In this document: positions 58,882 through 60,456 of the stretch, one piece after another
Numbering within the stretch: the stretch's first letter is position 1
Layout of the letters: each line of letters opens with the position of its first letter
Assembly: GCA_025800395.1 (NCBI GenBank)
Contig: JAOXRU010000045.1
Coordinates: 1-60,456 of the forward strand
DNA length: 60,456 nt
Source of the DNA: Flavobacteriaceae bacterium
GTDB lineage: Bacteria > Bacteroidota > Bacteroidia > Flavobacteriales > Flavobacteriaceae
Reading direction: 5' to 3'
Translations under genes and position numbers: made by a program
Notes under the pieces: model-generated
Seen by the model: only the letters and a program-made list of their open reading frames with translations
Database searches by the model: none
What the model was told of the DNA's origin: nothing

Positions 58882-60186
58882 ATGAAAACACGTATTTTAA
58901 GCTTTTTGTTTAGTCTAACCGCCAGCTTCCTTTTTGCACAATCGGGACATATCATGCAAGGAGTTGGCGCCGTAAATATGTCGATGGGTGGTGCTGCTAC
59001 AGGCCATTCCTTAGATATTTCTAGTGCCATACAATGGAATCCGGCAGCATTGACCTCTTTTGATGGCACACACATTAAATTGGATGCAGGATTGTTTTTC
59101 TCCTCCCCAGAATTGTACTCCACGGTTCCCATCATGAATCCAGACGGTACGCCTACAGGAAATTTTATGAGTGGGCTTACCGAAGATGACAGAGATGCTT
59201 CTATTATGCCTTCTCTTGCTATCGCTTGGGGTAAGAAAGAAAGCAAACACCGTTTTGCCTTCTCCGCTTTTGGTATTAGTGGTTTTGGTGTTACCTTCCC
59301 AGAGAGCACTACCAATCCCATAAATACCCCACAAAACATGGGTGGTTTTGGTCATATCGAATCCGATTATATGCTCTTGCAAATGGGGCTCAGTTGGGCC
59401 TATGCCTTTACCGACAATTTTTCTATCGGTATCACTCCCAATCTAAATTATGCTAGTTTAGAGCTGGCTCCAAACCCCACCGCCAATCCCAATGCGGCTG
59501 GTTACCCTACCACCGATAAAGCTACGGCTATTGGCTACGGGGCTCAAATAGGATTGCACTACAAAAGCGATAGCGGCATGCGAATAGGATTGTCCTATAA
59601 AACCCCTCAGAAATTTGGAGATTTCGAATTCGAAAACACCCATCTAGATGGTTCCAAATCGGAAAACAGCTTTAACATGGACTATCCGGCCATCTACTCC
59701 ATTGGTCTTGGATATAGCAATACCGCTTTTGACCTAGCCGTAGATTACCGTCTAGTAGATTATAAAAACACCAATGGATTCTCCGAAACCGGATGGACAA
59801 ATACAGCTTCTGTGAAAGGTTTTGGCTGGGAAAACATATCTATACTTTCGGCTGGATTGCAGTACAAAGGCATCAAAAAACTGCCGCTTCGTGTAGGGTA
59901 TACCTATAGTGGGGTGCCTATACCAGAAGAAATAGCCTTTTTCAATATACCTGCCACAGCAATTATTAAAAATGCCTACCAATTTGGTGCTAGCTATTCT
60001 TTTACAGATGCGCTTCGTCTAGATGCCGTGTATCATTATGGTACTGGTGGAGATGGAATCAGCGGAAAGATACTCAACCCCATGATGGCCTCTCCAAGTA
60101 ACCCATATGGCGCCATTCCAGGGTCGGATATATCTTACAAAATGACTACTTCTATGATTATGTTGGGCTTGCAATACAGCCTATAA
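58882..60186 (+). CDS. OmpP1/FadL-family outer-membrane transporter
   Basis: 434 aa with a signal peptide ending about residue 21 (FSLTASFLFAQ). The FadL/OmpP1 start is clear: HIMQGVGAVNMSMGGAATGHSLDISSAIQWNPAALTSF (residues about 24-60), the hatch segment with NPA. Many amphipathic strands follow and the protein ends with a strand-like LQYSL. FadL-type channels take up fatty acids or other hydrophobic molecules through the outer membrane. It is not tightly linked to the dehydrogenase upstream (about 300 bases and a terminator between), so a shared pathway is not implied. Confidence 0.9.
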   Translation: MKTRILSFLFSLTASFLFAQSGHIMQGVGAVNMSMGGAATGHSLDISSAIQWNPAALTSFDGTHIKLDAGLFFSSPELYSTVPIMNPDGTPTGNFMSGLTEDDRDASIMPSLAIAWGKKESKHRFAFSAFGISGFGVTFPESTTNPINTPQNMGGFGHIESDYMLLQMGLSWAYAFTDNFSIGITPNLNYASLELAPNPTANPNAAGYPTTDKATAIGYGAQIGLHYKSDSGMRIGLSYKTPQKFGDFEFENTHLDGSKSENSFNMDYPAIYSIGLGYSNTAFDLAVDYRLVDYKNTNGFSETGWTNTASVKGFGWENISILSAGLQYKGIKKLPLRVGYTYSGVPIPEEIAFFNIPATAIIKNAYQFGASYSFTDALRLDAVYHYGTGGDGISGKILNPMMASPSNPYGAIPGSDISYKMTTSMIMLGLQYSL

Positions 60187-60222
60187 ACACCTTATTATAA
60201 GTCACCCTAAGACAAACCAAAT

Positions 60223-60261
60223 AAAAACCGTTTGAGAAACATTTTTCGAACGGTTTTTTTT
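60223..60261. terminator. Terminator between FadL-like gene and VOC-family gene
   Basis: AAAAACCGTTTGAG pairs with TTCGAACGGTTTTT (one G-T pair) around a short loop, with T8 after it on the forward strand and an A-run before it, so it can serve both convergent genes. Confidence 0.7.
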
Positions 60262-60272
60262 GGTAGATGTAT

Positions 60273-60456
60273 CTACAATACTTCTACAAAATAAATGCCA
60301 TTTCTATTGGGATCATAAAACCCAAATTCCTTGGTTCCCCAGGGGGTTTTTTCTTGAAATTGTTCTAGCTGAATAGTGCCTCTGCTTACAAACTCTTCCA
60401 CATAGGTTTCTATTTCTTGTACAAAAAACTTCACCTTGGCACTTAATACAGGATCT
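60273..60456 (-). CDS. VOC-family (glyoxalase-like) protein, C-terminal part
   Basis: The reverse frame ends at the stop complementary to 60273-60275 and runs open to the window edge (60 codons). The tail WGTKEFGFYDPNRNGIYFVEV is the typical C-terminus of a VOC domain, with FYDPNGN-like metal-ligand context (Glu in FVE). The N-terminal half lies outside the window, so no specific activity (glyoxalase, dioxygenase, drug binding) can be given. Confidence 0.75.
   Translation of the reverse strand, partial: DPVLSAKVKFFVQEIETYVEEFVSRGTIQLEQFQEKTPWGTKEFGFYDPNRNGIYFVEVL

Overview
The window looks like chromosome from a member of the Bacteroidota, most likely class Flavobacteriia. The base composition is AT-rich, Shine-Dalgarno sites are weak, and several genes are preceded by -7 boxes of the Bacteroidota form TAnnTTTG. 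The gene content fits: class II HMG-CoA reductase with a GHMP kinase, an N-acyl arginine pathway with an ArgF'-type transcarbamylase, tandem POT peptide transporters beside DPP-IV, many outer-membrane barrels and lipoproteins, and PpiD next to an LptC/CorC block. All assignments come from reading the sequence; no database search was possible.

Layout. 1-2,900 is accessory DNA: the tnpA/tnpB end of an IS66 element, a decayed HExxH metallopeptidase with an overlapping small lipoprotein gene, and short unassigned frames. It ends at tRNA-Phe(GAA), which has its own terminator. 3,098-10,849 is a forward envelope block (coaX, a barrel, a TPR protein, lptC, a small membrane protein, a CorC-like protein, ppiD). 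11,256-13,536 (reverse) holds two isoprenoid genes. 13,829-19,217 (forward) is a peptide-use unit (DPP-IV plus two POT transporters). 19,230-24,035 (reverse) holds comEC, an NlpC/P60 lipoprotein, lpxB, a small membrane protein and surE. 24,284-28,551 (forward) has a C-terminal processing protease, a nuclease, a pseudouridine synthase and a small unknown protein.

28,574-37,500 (reverse) is a nine-gene arginine operon in the order GNAT acyltransferase, argG, argC, proC, argD, argF', argB, argE, argH, mostly with overlapping or touching ends. Its leader contains a short frame ending in four consecutive Arg codons directly on a hairpin followed by seven T residues, which looks like a ribosome-mediated attenuator. 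A structured repeat lies between argE and argH.

37,760-49,644 is a divergent envelope locus. The reverse arm is six tightly coupled genes: a flavoprotein reductase, a membrane polyferredoxin, a MORN/YwqK protein, a DPM1-like transferase, a CslA/CesA-like synthase and a GT-C transferase. The forward arm has a DUF547 protein, a barrel, a GH113-like hydrolase, a lipoprotein and a BamA/TamA-like protein. Several members point to mannose chemistry, so a cell-surface mannan-type polymer pathway is a reasonable but unproven hypothesis.

The rest is housekeeping: a DNA polymerase III alpha subunit carrying an N-terminal DnaQ-type exonuclease, a receiver-only response regulator with a small membrane protein, rpsP-rimM-trmN6, a glutaryl-CoA-dehydrogenase-like enzyme behind a palindromic operator candidate, a FadL-type barrel, and the end of a VOC-family gene.
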